From: Ruminococcus sp.
GTDB taxonomy: Bacteria > Bacillota > Clostridia > Oscillospirales > Acutalibacteraceae
NCBI GenBank assembly: GCA_022510955.1
Contig: JAFLSM010000001.1
Location: 26,154 to 79,022 of the forward strand
Direction: 5' to 3'
DNA: 52,869 nt
The translations under genes were made by a program, and so were the position numbers. Each line of letters starts with the position of its first letter. Position 1 is the stretch's first letter. This document shows positions 16,592 through 24,655 of this stretch, piece by piece. The notes beneath the pieces are model-generated. The model was not told the origin of the DNA and did no database searches. It saw nothing but the letters and a program-made list of their open reading frames with translations.

Positions 16592-17215
16592 TTACTGCTG
16601 TTCTTCCAAGTTATTTTCTATGTCTTTATTATCTTCAAGTGTCAGTTCATTTTCATTTGTGCTTTCAAGGGCACTGTCGGAATTATCATCGCTGTCTTTC
16701 TCGTCATTTTCAGGTAAAGCAGGCAACTGATCAAGACTTGATATATTAAAACAACGCAAAAAGTTTTCTGTTGTACCATAAAGCAAAGGTCTGCCGGGCA
16801 ACTCAAGCCTGCCCTTTTCTTCAACAAGACCCTTAAGCGTTAAGCTTCCGATTACACCACTGCAATCTACACCACGCACCTGCTCAACAAAAGCCTTTGT
16901 AACAGGCTGATTATATGCAACAACTGCAAGCACCTCAAGAGCCGCTTGTGAAAGCGGAGAATTACGCCTTAAATCCATAATTGTGCGAATCTGTGGTGCA
17001 TATTCCTTGACAGACACCATTTGATAAGCGTTCTTTAGCTTTATTATGGTTATTCCCCTTTGTTCGGAGTTATAATCATCAATCAGCACAGAAATTTGCT
17101 CTTCAGCTTTCTTTTCAGAAATTTCAAGTGCACTTGCAATTCTTGAAAGTTCAACAGATGAACCGCTTGCAAATAAAATTGCTTCGATTGCAGACTTAAT
17201 ATTAATTTCGCTCAT
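16592..17215 (-). CDS. scpB: Segregation and condensation protein B
   Basis: 207 residues. IEAILFASGSSVELSRIASAL opens the first winged helix, and QAALEVLAVVAYNQPVTKAFVEQVRGVD is the ScpB signature in the second. The C-terminus is acidic and low in complexity. Works with ScpA and Smc in chromosome compaction. The ATG at 17215 overlaps the scpA TGA by one base, so translation is coupled; GTG 17218 is the less likely start. Confidence 0.93.
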   Translation of the reverse strand: MSEINIKSAIEAILFASGSSVELSRIASALEISEKKAEEQISVLIDDYNSEQRGITIIKLKNAYQMVSVKEYAPQIRTIMDLRRNSPLSQAALEVLAVVAYNQPVTKAFVEQVRGVDCSGVIGSLTLKGLVEEKGRLELPGRPLLYGTTENFLRCFNISSLDQLPALPENDEKDSDDNSDSALESTNENELTLEDNKDIENNLEEQQ

Positions 17216-17940
17216 CACTGTGCCTCCTTATCTTTATTTTCAATCATTGTAATCACGGCATTATCACCGCTGCCCTCAATTCTGATACGCTTACCCTTTA
17301 CAAGCTCAAGCGTAGCAAGAAATGTAGCAACCAAGTCGCTTTTTCCCTCACACACCTCAAAAATCTCATGATATTCAAGCCTTTTTCCGTGCCACAATCT
17401 TCTCATAAGATGAATAATTTTGCTGTTTACAGAAACTATCTTGTGAGTTACTATGCCCGAAAAAGCATCCTGTGACGGAGGGAGTTTTCGCTTACCTCTG
17501 CCAACAGCACTCACATACGCCTTTGCAATATCTTCGCTTGGATGAATTCTATTGTACGTAAGGTCAAATTCAACAGAAGAAGCATCTCTGAAAAATGTAT
17601 CGAAATCATAAACATTACTGAGTTTTGCAGCCATTTCACGGCAAACAGCATATTCAATCAGCTGTCCTGAAAGCTCCTTCTTGAGTTCCTCTGCCTCTTC
17701 CTCATATTTTGGCAACAGCATTACCGACTTGATATATACAAGTCTTGACGCCATTGTGAGGAACTCAGAAGCAATGTCCATCTGATTCTCCTGCATTTTG
17801 TTAATTTGCTCCATATACTGATCGAGAAGCTCTGATATTTGAATGTCATAAATATCAATCTTATTTTTTGAAATCAGCGTAAGCAACAAATCAAGCGGAC
17901 CTTCAAAGGATGACAGCTTGTACTCTAACTGTTGTTCCAT
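17215..17940 (-). CDS. scpA: Segregation and condensation protein A (kleisin)
   Basis: 241 residues. N-terminal FEGPLDLLLTLISKNKIDIYDI and MASRLVYIKSVMLLPK are ScpA signatures; the C-terminal winged helix (VATFLATLELVKGKRIRIE) binds Smc. Forms the condensin complex with scpB. Starts 12 bases after the upstream M50 protease gene. Confidence 0.94.
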   Translation of the reverse strand: MEQQLEYKLSSFEGPLDLLLTLISKNKIDIYDIQISELLDQYMEQINKMQENQMDIASEFLTMASRLVYIKSVMLLPKYEEEAEELKKELSGQLIEYAVCREMAAKLSNVYDFDTFFRDASSVEFDLTYNRIHPSEDIAKAYVSAVGRGKRKLPPSQDAFSGIVTHKIVSVNSKIIHLMRRLWHGKRLEYHEIFEVCEGKSDLVATFLATLELVKGKRIRIEGSGDNAVITMIENKDKEAQ

Positions 17941-17952
17941 TGTTCCCTCCGC

Positions 17953-18651
17953 TTACATAAAGGGTATGAACGGCAGTGAGGCAAGCCACGAAATTCCATT
18001 CAACAAACCGCCTGTAGCCCATCCGAGAATACCATCAAAAATATTCGTATATAGTCCTGCAAAAAGGATAAGAAAGAAAATATTCTGATATCTGTAACAA
18101 AACTCCACTGCTTTGTCCGGTAAAAAAACAAATAAAATCTTTGAACCGTCAAGAGGCGGAATCGGAATGAGGTTAAACACTGCAAGACTTATGTTACATA
18201 AAATATAATATGACAGAAAAACACTGATAAAATCCCCGACAGTACTAACCAAAAATTCAAGAGCAAAGAAACTTAATGCATAATATACAAGCATACCTGC
18301 CAAAGCTGCAACAATGTTGGCAACAGGACCTGCAAGAGCACTTATTGCCATTCCCACTTTTTGATTTTTAAAGTTGCGCGGATCAATAGGCACCGGTTTT
18401 GCCCAACCAAAGCCAAAAAGCAACATACACAACGCACCTATAGGGTCAATGTGATTGACAGGATTTATGGACAATCTTCCCCTCTGCTTTATTCCCTTAT
18501 CACCAAGACACAACGCAGCAAAGGCGTGAGCCCATTCGTGAAAAGGTAGTATTAAAAAGATAATCAGCAAAACTGCAAGTATTTCGGCAAGAATATCCGT
18601 AAAAGTTATTGGTGCATGATTAAACAAAGCATTTATAATTACAGAAAGCAT
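17953..18651 (-). CDS. Site-2 protease family (M50) membrane metalloprotease
   Basis: 232 residues from ATG 18651 (MLSVIINAL) after SD GGGGGA. Five to six hydrophobic segments. The zinc site FHEWAHAFAA (HExxH) is intact, and NLIPIPPLDGSKIL is the second motif with the metal-binding Asp. Belongs to the short YwhC-like group without PDZ. Substrate unknown; commonly located beside scpAB in Clostridia. Confidence 0.88.
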   Translation of the reverse strand: MLSVIINALFNHAPITFTDILAEILAVLLIIFLILPFHEWAHAFAALCLGDKGIKQRGRLSINPVNHIDPIGALCMLLFGFGWAKPVPIDPRNFKNQKVGMAISALAGPVANIVAALAGMLVYYALSFFALEFLVSTVGDFISVFLSYYILCNISLAVFNLIPIPPLDGSKILFVFLPDKAVEFCYRYQNIFFLILFAGLYTNIFDGILGWATGGLLNGISWLASLPFIPFM

Positions 18652-18751
18652 AGAATCCCCCAATACAGATGATATAGCTATACTATTATATATTAATTCA
18701 TTATACTATAACATAATAAAAAAAACAAGTTAAGAAATTTTCAAAAAACAC

Positions 18752-18780
18752 TTGCATTTTATTGAAAAATCTGTTATTAT
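18752..18780 (+). promoter_or_regulatory. Promoter of rpmB
   Basis: TTGCAT 18752-18757, 17-base spacer, TATTAT 18775-18780; about 45 bases before the start codon. Confidence 0.65.
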
Positions 18781-18828
18781 AACAAAGTTAGAAAAAATAA
18801 TTGATTTTAGTTAAGGAGGTGCAGACGC

Positions 18829-19017
18829 ATGGCAAAATGTGAATTCTGCAATAAGGATGTAAAGTTCGGTATTAAGGTATCACACTCACACAGACGCTCA
18901 AACAGAACATGGAAGCCAAATGTTCAGCGTGTTAAGGCTATCGTTGACGGCTCACCAAAGCGTGTATATGCTTGCACCCGTTGCTTGCGTTCAGGTAAGG
19001 TTACCAGAGCCAACTAA
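18829..19017 (+). CDS. rpmB: 50S ribosomal protein L28, zinc-ribbon form
   Basis: 62 residues. CEFCNKDV near the start and CTRCLRSG near the end form the two CxxC zinc knuckles of the C+ type L28; HSHRRSNRTWKPNVQ is the conserved core. SD AAGGAGGT. Monocistronic with its own promoter and terminator. Confidence 0.97.
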   Translation: MAKCEFCNKDVKFGIKVSHSHRRSNRTWKPNVQRVKAIVDGSPKRVYACTRCLRSGKVTRAN

Positions 19018-19032
19018 ATTCTGATACTGAAA

Positions 19033-19061
19033 ACCGCTCCACAATGTGGGGCGGTATTTTT
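19033..19061 (+). terminator. Terminator of rpmB
   Basis: Stem ACCGCTCC/GGGGCGGT with extra pairs in the loop, then ATTTTTG. Confidence 0.88.
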
Positions 19062-19107
19062 GTACATAATATAACGAATTTATTCCTACTAAAAAATCGG
19101 TGATAAA

Positions 19108-19719
19108 ATGACTAAAGTAAAAATTTGCGGAATTACAACTAAACGGGAAATTGAATATATAAATGAATATAAACCTGATTTTGCAGGATTTGTGATGTTT
19201 TTCCCGAAAAGCAAGCGCAACATTAATCCAAGCACAGCTAAGGAATTGCTTAATGCACTTATAACTTCTGTTAAAAGCGTCGCTGTTATGGTTAATCCGT
19301 CAATGGAACAAATTAACATTGCAAAAGAATGTGGATTTGACTATGTGCAAATCCACGGTAATACCGAAAGCTCACTTCTCTGCAACTCTCCTCTGCCAAT
19401 AATCAGAGCCTTTAATGTAAGTGATATCGACAGATTTGATGAGTACAGTAAAATAGACAACATAGTAGGTTATCTTTTTGATTCGGCAGTTCCCGGAAGC
19501 GGAAAAACCTTTGATTGGATATTACTTGATAAGCTTCCACGCGATAATAAAAAGATATTTATTTTAGCAGGAGGTCTTGACGCAGACAATGTGGCTGATG
19601 CCATAAAACGAGTAACACCCGATGGTGTTGATGTCAGCTCGGGCGTTGAGAATGACAATGGTAACGGCAAGAGCAAAGAAAAAATAAAAACTTTCATATC
19701 AAATGCAAGATTGGTGTAA
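19108..19719 (+). CDS. trpF: Phosphoribosylanthranilate isomerase, stand-alone
   Basis: 203 residues, a TIM barrel. KICGITT with the catalytic Cys, DFAGFVMFFPKSKRN, DYVQIHG, LFDSAVPGSGKTFDW (catalytic Asp) and LAGGLDADNV/GVDVSSGVE are the TrpF signatures in order. It carries out the Amadori rearrangement in tryptophan synthesis. No other trp gene is nearby, so it has left the operon. Confidence 0.94.
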   Translation: MTKVKICGITTKREIEYINEYKPDFAGFVMFFPKSKRNINPSTAKELLNALITSVKSVAVMVNPSMEQINIAKECGFDYVQIHGNTESSLLCNSPLPIIRAFNVSDIDRFDEYSKIDNIVGYLFDSAVPGSGKTFDWILLDKLPRDNKKIFILAGGLDADNVADAIKRVTPDGVDVSSGVENDNGNGKSKEKIKTFISNARLV

Positions 19720-19780
19720 TCACCGCTGAATCAACATTTATATAAAATTACTCTATTCCCTATATAATTATTACAAACCA

Positions 19781-19813
19781 AAGAGCTGTTTCATTTGAAA
19801 CAGCTCTTAATTT
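19781..19813. terminator. Terminator between trpF and glgB
   Basis: AAGAGCTGTTTCA/TGAAACAGCTCTT perfect stem with a two-base loop, then AATTTT. Both genes converge on it. Confidence 0.82.
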
Positions 19814-19853
19814 TACAAGTTATTCACTTTTTCAGGTTTACAACAGAATAATT

Positions 19854-21890
19854 TTATTCTGCCTTTTCTACCTTCTCTTCCTTTTCAGCCTTCTCTGTCT
19901 TTTCAGTCTTCTCCGTTTTCTCAGCCTTTACCTTTTTAACAGCTTCCTTCTTCTTCTGTTCCATTTTGCTTGTACTCTTTCTTGGAGCAGGAGCCTTTTT
20001 CTTTAGTTTAAAATACATAACACCGAGCGGAGGTAATGTGATTTCAATGGAATTATTAAGTTCATGATCCTTAATTCTGCTGGACTTAATTTCACCACTG
20101 TTTACTACACCGCATCCGCCAAATTCGGTACTTTCAGAGTTAAACACCTCTTCATAAGTACCTGCAACAGGTACACCGATACGATAATTATCACGCTGAA
20201 CAGGCTGGAAATTACAAACAACCAAGATTTCACTGCCGTCATTTGCTATTCTGCGGAAAGCAATAACGCTGTTCTGATAATCGTCAAGAGCAACCCACTG
20301 GAAGCCGTCCCAATCATAGTCATTCTCGTGCATAGCAGGAACATCACGGTAAAACTTATTAACCTCAGCAAAGAAATGATTGAGTTCACGATGCTTGTCA
20401 TAATCAAATAAGTTCCACTCAAGCTGTTCGTTTGAATTCCATTCATCAAACTGACCGATTTCGCCACCCATAAACATAAGCTTCTTACCCGGATGAGCCA
20501 TCATATAAGAAACAAAACCTCTTACACCTGCAAACTTACGGTCATAATCACCGGGCATTTTATTAATAAGCGAACCCTTGCCATAAACAACCTCGTCATG
20601 AGAGATTGGAAGCATAAAGTTCTCTGAGAAAGCATAAACCATGCTGAAAGTCAGTGTATCGTGATGATAATTTCTCCAAAGCGGGTCAGTGGAAATATAT
20701 GAAAGCATATCATTCATCCAGCCCATATTCCACTTGTAGTCAAAGCCAAGACCCATACCCTCAACAGGATAGCCTGTAACACTCGGCCAAGCTGTACTCT
20801 CTTCGGCAATCATCATAGCCTCAGGATGGAATAGGTGAACTGCTGTGTTAAGATTTTGCAAAAAGTCAACAGCAACAAGGTTTTCTCTGCCGCCATACAT
20901 ATTCGGAATCCACTCTCCGTCCTTGCGGTTATAGTCAAGGTAGAGCATTGAAGCAACAGCATCAACACGAATTCCGTCAATGTGGAACATATCAAGCCAA
21001 AACATAGCAGAAGAAACAAGAAAACTCTTAACCTCATATCTTCCGTAGTTAAAAATATAAGTACCCCATTCCTTGTGCTCACCAATTCTCCAGTCCTCAT
21101 ACTCATAGCATCCTGTGCCGTCAAAACGAGCAAGACCGTGAGCATCCTTTGGGAAATGAGCAGGAACCCAGTCAAGAATAACACCAATTCCGTTTTCATG
21201 ACATTTATCTATAAAATACATTAAATCTTTTGGCTCACCGTAGCGTGATGTTGCAGCATAATAACCTGTTACCTGATATCCCCAGCTGCCGTCAAAAGGA
21301 AACTCTGTGAGCGGCATAAACTCAATATGAGTGTATCCCATATTCTTAACATAAGGAATAAGCTCATCTGCAAGTTGTCTATAGCTAAGCATATCACCGT
21401 TCTCAGATTTACGCCATGAACCTGCATTCATCTCATAAACATTTATAGGCTGTGACTTGTGAGGATGTTCTTTTTTATACTGATACCAAGCCTCGTCATG
21501 CCACTCATATCCGTCTATATTATAAACTCGTGACGCATTATCAGGACGAAGTTCACAATGGAAAGCATAAGGGTCAGTTTTTAGAAATCTTTCCTGCCAA
21601 GAAGTTTCAACGCAATACTTATAGCGATCAAACTCCTGTACATTCTCAATAAACAGTTCCCAAACACCTGAGTCAGAAATTCGATACATATAATGAGCAT
21701 CACGGTTCCAGTCGTTAAAATCACCAACTACTGAAACTGAAAGTGCGTTTGGTGCCCAAACTCTGAACACAACACCATTTCTGTTATCCCAATTAACAAA
21801 ATGCGAGCCCAAAAATTCATAGGCTCTTACAGAATCACCCGCTAAAAATTGGTCAAGCGGGTATCTTTCATCATTTAATGTATAAGCCAT
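19854..21890 (-). CDS. glgB: 1,4-alpha-glucan branching enzyme with a Lys/Glu-rich C-terminal tail
   Basis: 678 residues. N-terminal CBM48 (FRVWAPNALSVSVVGDFNDWN), GH13 barrel with nucleophile Asp310 (GIRVDAV), acid/base Glu363 (IAEEST) and the PISHDEVVYGK motif, and a C-terminal beta domain. It forms alpha-1,6 branches in glycogen. After about residue 625 a low-complexity tail of roughly 50 residues follows, rich in EKT/EKA repeats, which is not part of the family fold. The gene is alone here, without glgA/C/P. Confidence 0.95.
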   Translation of the reverse strand: MAYTLNDERYPLDQFLAGDSVRAYEFLGSHFVNWDNRNGVVFRVWAPNALSVSVVGDFNDWNRDAHYMYRISDSGVWELFIENVQEFDRYKYCVETSWQERFLKTDPYAFHCELRPDNASRVYNIDGYEWHDEAWYQYKKEHPHKSQPINVYEMNAGSWRKSENGDMLSYRQLADELIPYVKNMGYTHIEFMPLTEFPFDGSWGYQVTGYYAATSRYGEPKDLMYFIDKCHENGIGVILDWVPAHFPKDAHGLARFDGTGCYEYEDWRIGEHKEWGTYIFNYGRYEVKSFLVSSAMFWLDMFHIDGIRVDAVASMLYLDYNRKDGEWIPNMYGGRENLVAVDFLQNLNTAVHLFHPEAMMIAEESTAWPSVTGYPVEGMGLGFDYKWNMGWMNDMLSYISTDPLWRNYHHDTLTFSMVYAFSENFMLPISHDEVVYGKGSLINKMPGDYDRKFAGVRGFVSYMMAHPGKKLMFMGGEIGQFDEWNSNEQLEWNLFDYDKHRELNHFFAEVNKFYRDVPAMHENDYDWDGFQWVALDDYQNSVIAFRRIANDGSEILVVCNFQPVQRDNYRIGVPVAGTYEEVFNSESTEFGGCGVVNSGEIKSSRIKDHELNNSIEITLPPLGVMYFKLKKKAPAPRKSTSKMEQKKKEAVKKVKAEKTEKTEKTEKAEKEEKVEKAE

Positions 21891-21928
21891 AATAAACCTC
21901 TTTTCAAAATGGTTTTAATTCCAAAATT

Positions 21929-21957
21929 ATTATAATATATTTTCAACAAATATGCAA
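21929..21957 (-). promoter_or_regulatory. Promoter of glgB
   Basis: On the minus strand TTGCAT (21957-21952), 17-base spacer, TATAAT (21934-21929). Confidence 0.65.
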
Positions 21958-22052
21958 GGTATATTTAATAATTTTATGTAAATATTTTAACATATTTTAC
22001 AACATATCGTATAAATTGAAATGTTATCACAATTAAATCATTAAAAGCTATT

Positions 22053-22081
22053 TTGACAGATAAATTATCGTCTGATATAAT
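22053..22081 (+). promoter_or_regulatory. Perfect sigma-A promoter of the TetR gene
   Basis: TTGACA 22053-22058, 17-base spacer, TATAAT 22076-22081. A likely operator lies just downstream. Confidence 0.82.
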
Positions 22082-22105
22082 AATATTACATTTTTTGTTA
22101 AAATT

Positions 22106-22131
22106 CAACCAACACTTTCCAACATTGGTTG
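22106..22131. promoter_or_regulatory. Putative TetR-family operator
   Basis: Inverted repeat CAACCAA-N12-TTGGTTG placed 18-43 bases after the expected start site, upstream of the TetR start codon. Position suggests autorepression; the regulator match is inferred. Confidence 0.5.
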
Positions 22132-22158
22132 GAAAACTCGATATTTAAGGATTATTAT

Positions 22159-22710
22159 ATGGATATAAGAGTCAGAAAAAGCAAGGAAAGCATAAAAAAT
22201 GCCTTTATAGAACTGCGAACAAAAAAAGAGCTCCGAAAAATTACAGTCAAGGAGCTCTGCTTAAAAGCAAATATAAATAAATCAACATTTTATGAACATT
22301 ATGAGGATATTTTCGATCTTTCAGATCAAATTGAAAGTTATGTGGTAAAACAAATAATTGACAGCATAAAACATAAACACAATATGCTTTTAAATGTACC
22401 TAAGGTCACAAGCGAACTGTTTTATGCAATGAAGAGTCAAGAGGATTTAATTAATATAGTTTTCTCGGGGACGGAACATCCAAATCTTGTTTACAAAATT
22501 TCCACCATGCTAAAAGATATTATTTTTGAAAGCAATCCGAAACTAAAAAACAACAGCAAATTTAACATTTTGCTTGACTATGTAATATTCGGCGGATACT
22601 ACGCATTTGAAGAAAACTCAAAAATTGATGACAACCCGAGTGAAATTATAAACACACTCACTCATGTAATAACGCATATGAACAAGCTGTTCACGGAAAA
22701 CAATTCATAG
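22159..22710 (+). CDS. TetR/AcrR-family transcriptional regulator
   Basis: 183 residues from ATG 22159 (SD AAGG at 22147-22150); a TTG start at 22129 lies inside the operator-like repeat and is less likely. The N-terminal helix-turn-helix is clear: KESIKNAFIELRTKK, ITVKELCLKANINKSTFYEHYEDIFDL. The C-terminal ligand domain is not assigned. No transporter or enzyme is next to it in the same direction, so its target is probably elsewhere. It ends exactly where tmcAL ends, tail to tail with no gap. Confidence 0.9.
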   Translation: MDIRVRKSKESIKNAFIELRTKKELRKITVKELCLKANINKSTFYEHYEDIFDLSDQIESYVVKQIIDSIKHKHNMLLNVPKVTSELFYAMKSQEDLINIVFSGTEHPNLVYKISTMLKDIIFESNPKLKNNSKFNILLDYVIFGGYYAFEENSKIDDNPSEIINTLTHVITHMNKLFTENNS

Positions 22711-23850
22711 CTAAACTTTTATAACAGGAGTAGTATAATCTGCTCCTGTTTTTTTGCGTTCATCAAAGGCAAGGGAAGCAATATCCGTTGAAAGTATATC
22801 GAGTGTGAGGCTTTTTTGTGCTGTTTCATCAAGAGAGTTAATTGCCTTTGCAACAGATGTAACAACAGGCAACCTGCAACCTTTGAGAAGTGTTGCTCCT
22901 ACCTTGGAAAACCCAAGCACTCGGACGTACATAGCCTCATTTCTCTGCAAATCATCGCACACACCTACAAACGCAGCTGCAATAATTCTTTGGATTCTTG
23001 CCCTTGTATATCTTTTGGTTTTTATGAAATCAATTATTCCATCCACTGTAACATTCTGTTTTACTGCCTCTGTAATCCTGTTTTCAAGGCCTTCGCTCAC
23101 CTCAGGTAAGATTTTGAAATCATCAGCTGTCATACTTCTCAGCTTATATAGTACAGCACTTTCAAGATTTGATGGATAGGTTATCTCAAAATCAGCATAA
23201 GGCATATACTCATCAGCCTTTTTGCCGTTTCTGATTCTCTTACGGATATATGACGCCGACGCATACTCCATATTTACAATGTCACTATCGTGCTCAACCG
23301 CAATCCTTTTGATTGGCAAGGGCTTAATATCTGTACCTCTTAAGCATGAAATATACTCAACTCCTAAAATATTGTTGGCACCCTTCAACACACTTGCCGT
23401 TTTGTTGCCATACAACTCACTGACTGCACTTTCAAATGCACGAGGATAGTAATCGCCCTCACCCATTTTTTTCTTAATAATCTCATTAACTCGAGCATTA
23501 TCCTTTGCTTGCACCAACTCATAAAGGCAATCAATATCATCACTCTCACAACCGAAAGCAAGGTAATTGACACATTCAAAGGCTTTTGCAAGGCTGACAC
23601 CCACTTTTGCAAAACGCTCGGCACATGCTATTGCACCAAATACAGGCATCTCTACCACAAGGTCAGCACCATTTTGCAGTGCAATTTTTGCTCTTGTAAA
23701 CTTGTCGGTAACTGCTACCTCTCCACGTTGAGTGAAACTGCCGCTCATTATTGCAATAATCGGTTCATCAGCAATCATTTTAGCCTTATTTAATATATAC
23801 TTATGCCCATTGTGAAACGGGTTAAATTCGCAAATCACTGCAACAGCCAT
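22711..23850 (-). CDS. tmcAL: tRNA(Met) cytidine acetate ligase
   Basis: 379 residues. The nucleotidyl-transferase-like N-terminus (ICEFNPFHNGHKYIL), MSGSFTQRGE and FGCESDD identify TmcAL. It uses acetate and ATP to form ac4C at the wobble position of elongator tRNA-Met in Firmicutes. Neighbours give no operon; a small HEAT-like gene lies upstream on the same strand with 14 bases between. Confidence 0.93.
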   Translation of the reverse strand: MAVAVICEFNPFHNGHKYILNKAKMIADEPIIAIMSGSFTQRGEVAVTDKFTRAKIALQNGADLVVEMPVFGAIACAERFAKVGVSLAKAFECVNYLAFGCESDDIDCLYELVQAKDNARVNEIIKKKMGEGDYYPRAFESAVSELYGNKTASVLKGANNILGVEYISCLRGTDIKPLPIKRIAVEHDSDIVNMEYASASYIRKRIRNGKKADEYMPYADFEITYPSNLESAVLYKLRSMTADDFKILPEVSEGLENRITEAVKQNVTVDGIIDFIKTKRYTRARIQRIIAAAFVGVCDDLQRNEAMYVRVLGFSKVGATLLKGCRLPVVTSVAKAINSLDETAQKSLTLDILSTDIASLAFDERKKTGADYTTPVIKV

Positions 23851-23864
23851 ACTTATTACTCCAT

Positions 23865-24401
23865 TTAAGATATATTTAGTTTATCGAGTAATAACAAAGC
23901 TTTTTCAGCAGCTATTTCTCCGCATATTTCCGATACTCTTCCCTCAACAATAAAATCACGGTCGTGTACATTTTTCAGAATATCTATAATTTTATTTTTA
24001 CTCTTGGGATAATTTAAAATATATTTCTCAGCACAATCACAAGCTATAGAATATTCACCCAATATATTTGAATTTAATGCTTTTATAAATTCATCTTCAA
24101 CCACACTGACATCTAACAGGTCAAATATGTTTTCAATGCACTTCCACAAGCACCATGAACTAAAATCTCTGTGATCAGAAATAGCCTTAATAATATAATG
24201 AGCAAAAACTGCCATCTGGTAAGGCTGATTCTCACTTATCTTTTCAAGAATACTTGCAGATCTCTTTCTTTCAGAATAAGTACCGTCCTGCGCAATCTCA
24301 ATTAAAATCGGTATCACAAGGACTTCATTCTTAGAAAGTTCAATATAATATTCATCAGTTTTGTTTTTAGAAATCTCAAAATAAATTTGCATTAAATTCA
24401 T
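23865..24401 (-). CDS. Hypothetical all-helical HEAT-like protein
   Basis: 178 residues, not recognised as a named family. The pattern is a series of paired helices (IPILIEIAQDGTYSERKRSASILEKI, and later CDCAEKYILNYPKSKNKIIDIL), resembling HEAT or ARM repeats used for protein contacts. No signal peptide. The SD is weak. Only 14 bases separate it from tmcAL, so the two may be co-transcribed. Similar small helical proteins are common in immunity-type orphan genes, but nothing here shows a toxin. Confidence 0.55.
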   Translation of the reverse strand: MNLMQIYFEISKNKTDEYYIELSKNEVLVIPILIEIAQDGTYSERKRSASILEKISENQPYQMAVFAHYIIKAISDHRDFSSWCLWKCIENIFDLLDVSVVEDEFIKALNSNILGEYSIACDCAEKYILNYPKSKNKIIDILKNVHDRDFIVEGRVSEICGEIAAEKALLLLDKLNIS

Positions 24402-24508
24402 ATCATCATTCCATTCAAGTTTCTAATTTAATCATACAACATATGCACAATTATTTCAAGCGATTAATATCGTTATATAAATAAAATGATATGAAAATTA
24501 TTGAGCAG

Positions 24509-24578
24509 ATTTTGTATCGAGAAGTTGCATACCATAGAAAGAGAAAGGCTGACATCTTTTCAAGACGAGATACAAAAT
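24509..24578. repeat. Inverted repeat ATTTTGTATC...GATACAAAAT
   Basis: Ten-base perfect arms separated by 50 bases, between the HEAT-like gene and the amylase terminator. It could be a long stem-loop or a leftover of an element. No coding frame spans it. Confidence 0.5.
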
Positions 24579-24584
24579 AAGATG

Positions 24585-24616
24585 CAAAAATCCCCTCCTA
24601 AAAGAGGGGATTTTGT
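24585..24616 (-). terminator. Terminator of the amylase gene
   Basis: AAAATCCCCTC/GAGGGGATTTT stem, loop CTAAAA; on the minus strand the stem ends in a run of T. It is about 40 bases past the amylase stop codon. Confidence 0.88.
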
Positions 24617-24655
24617 CATTCAATTAAAATATATTCGATATCTTAGTTGAATTAT

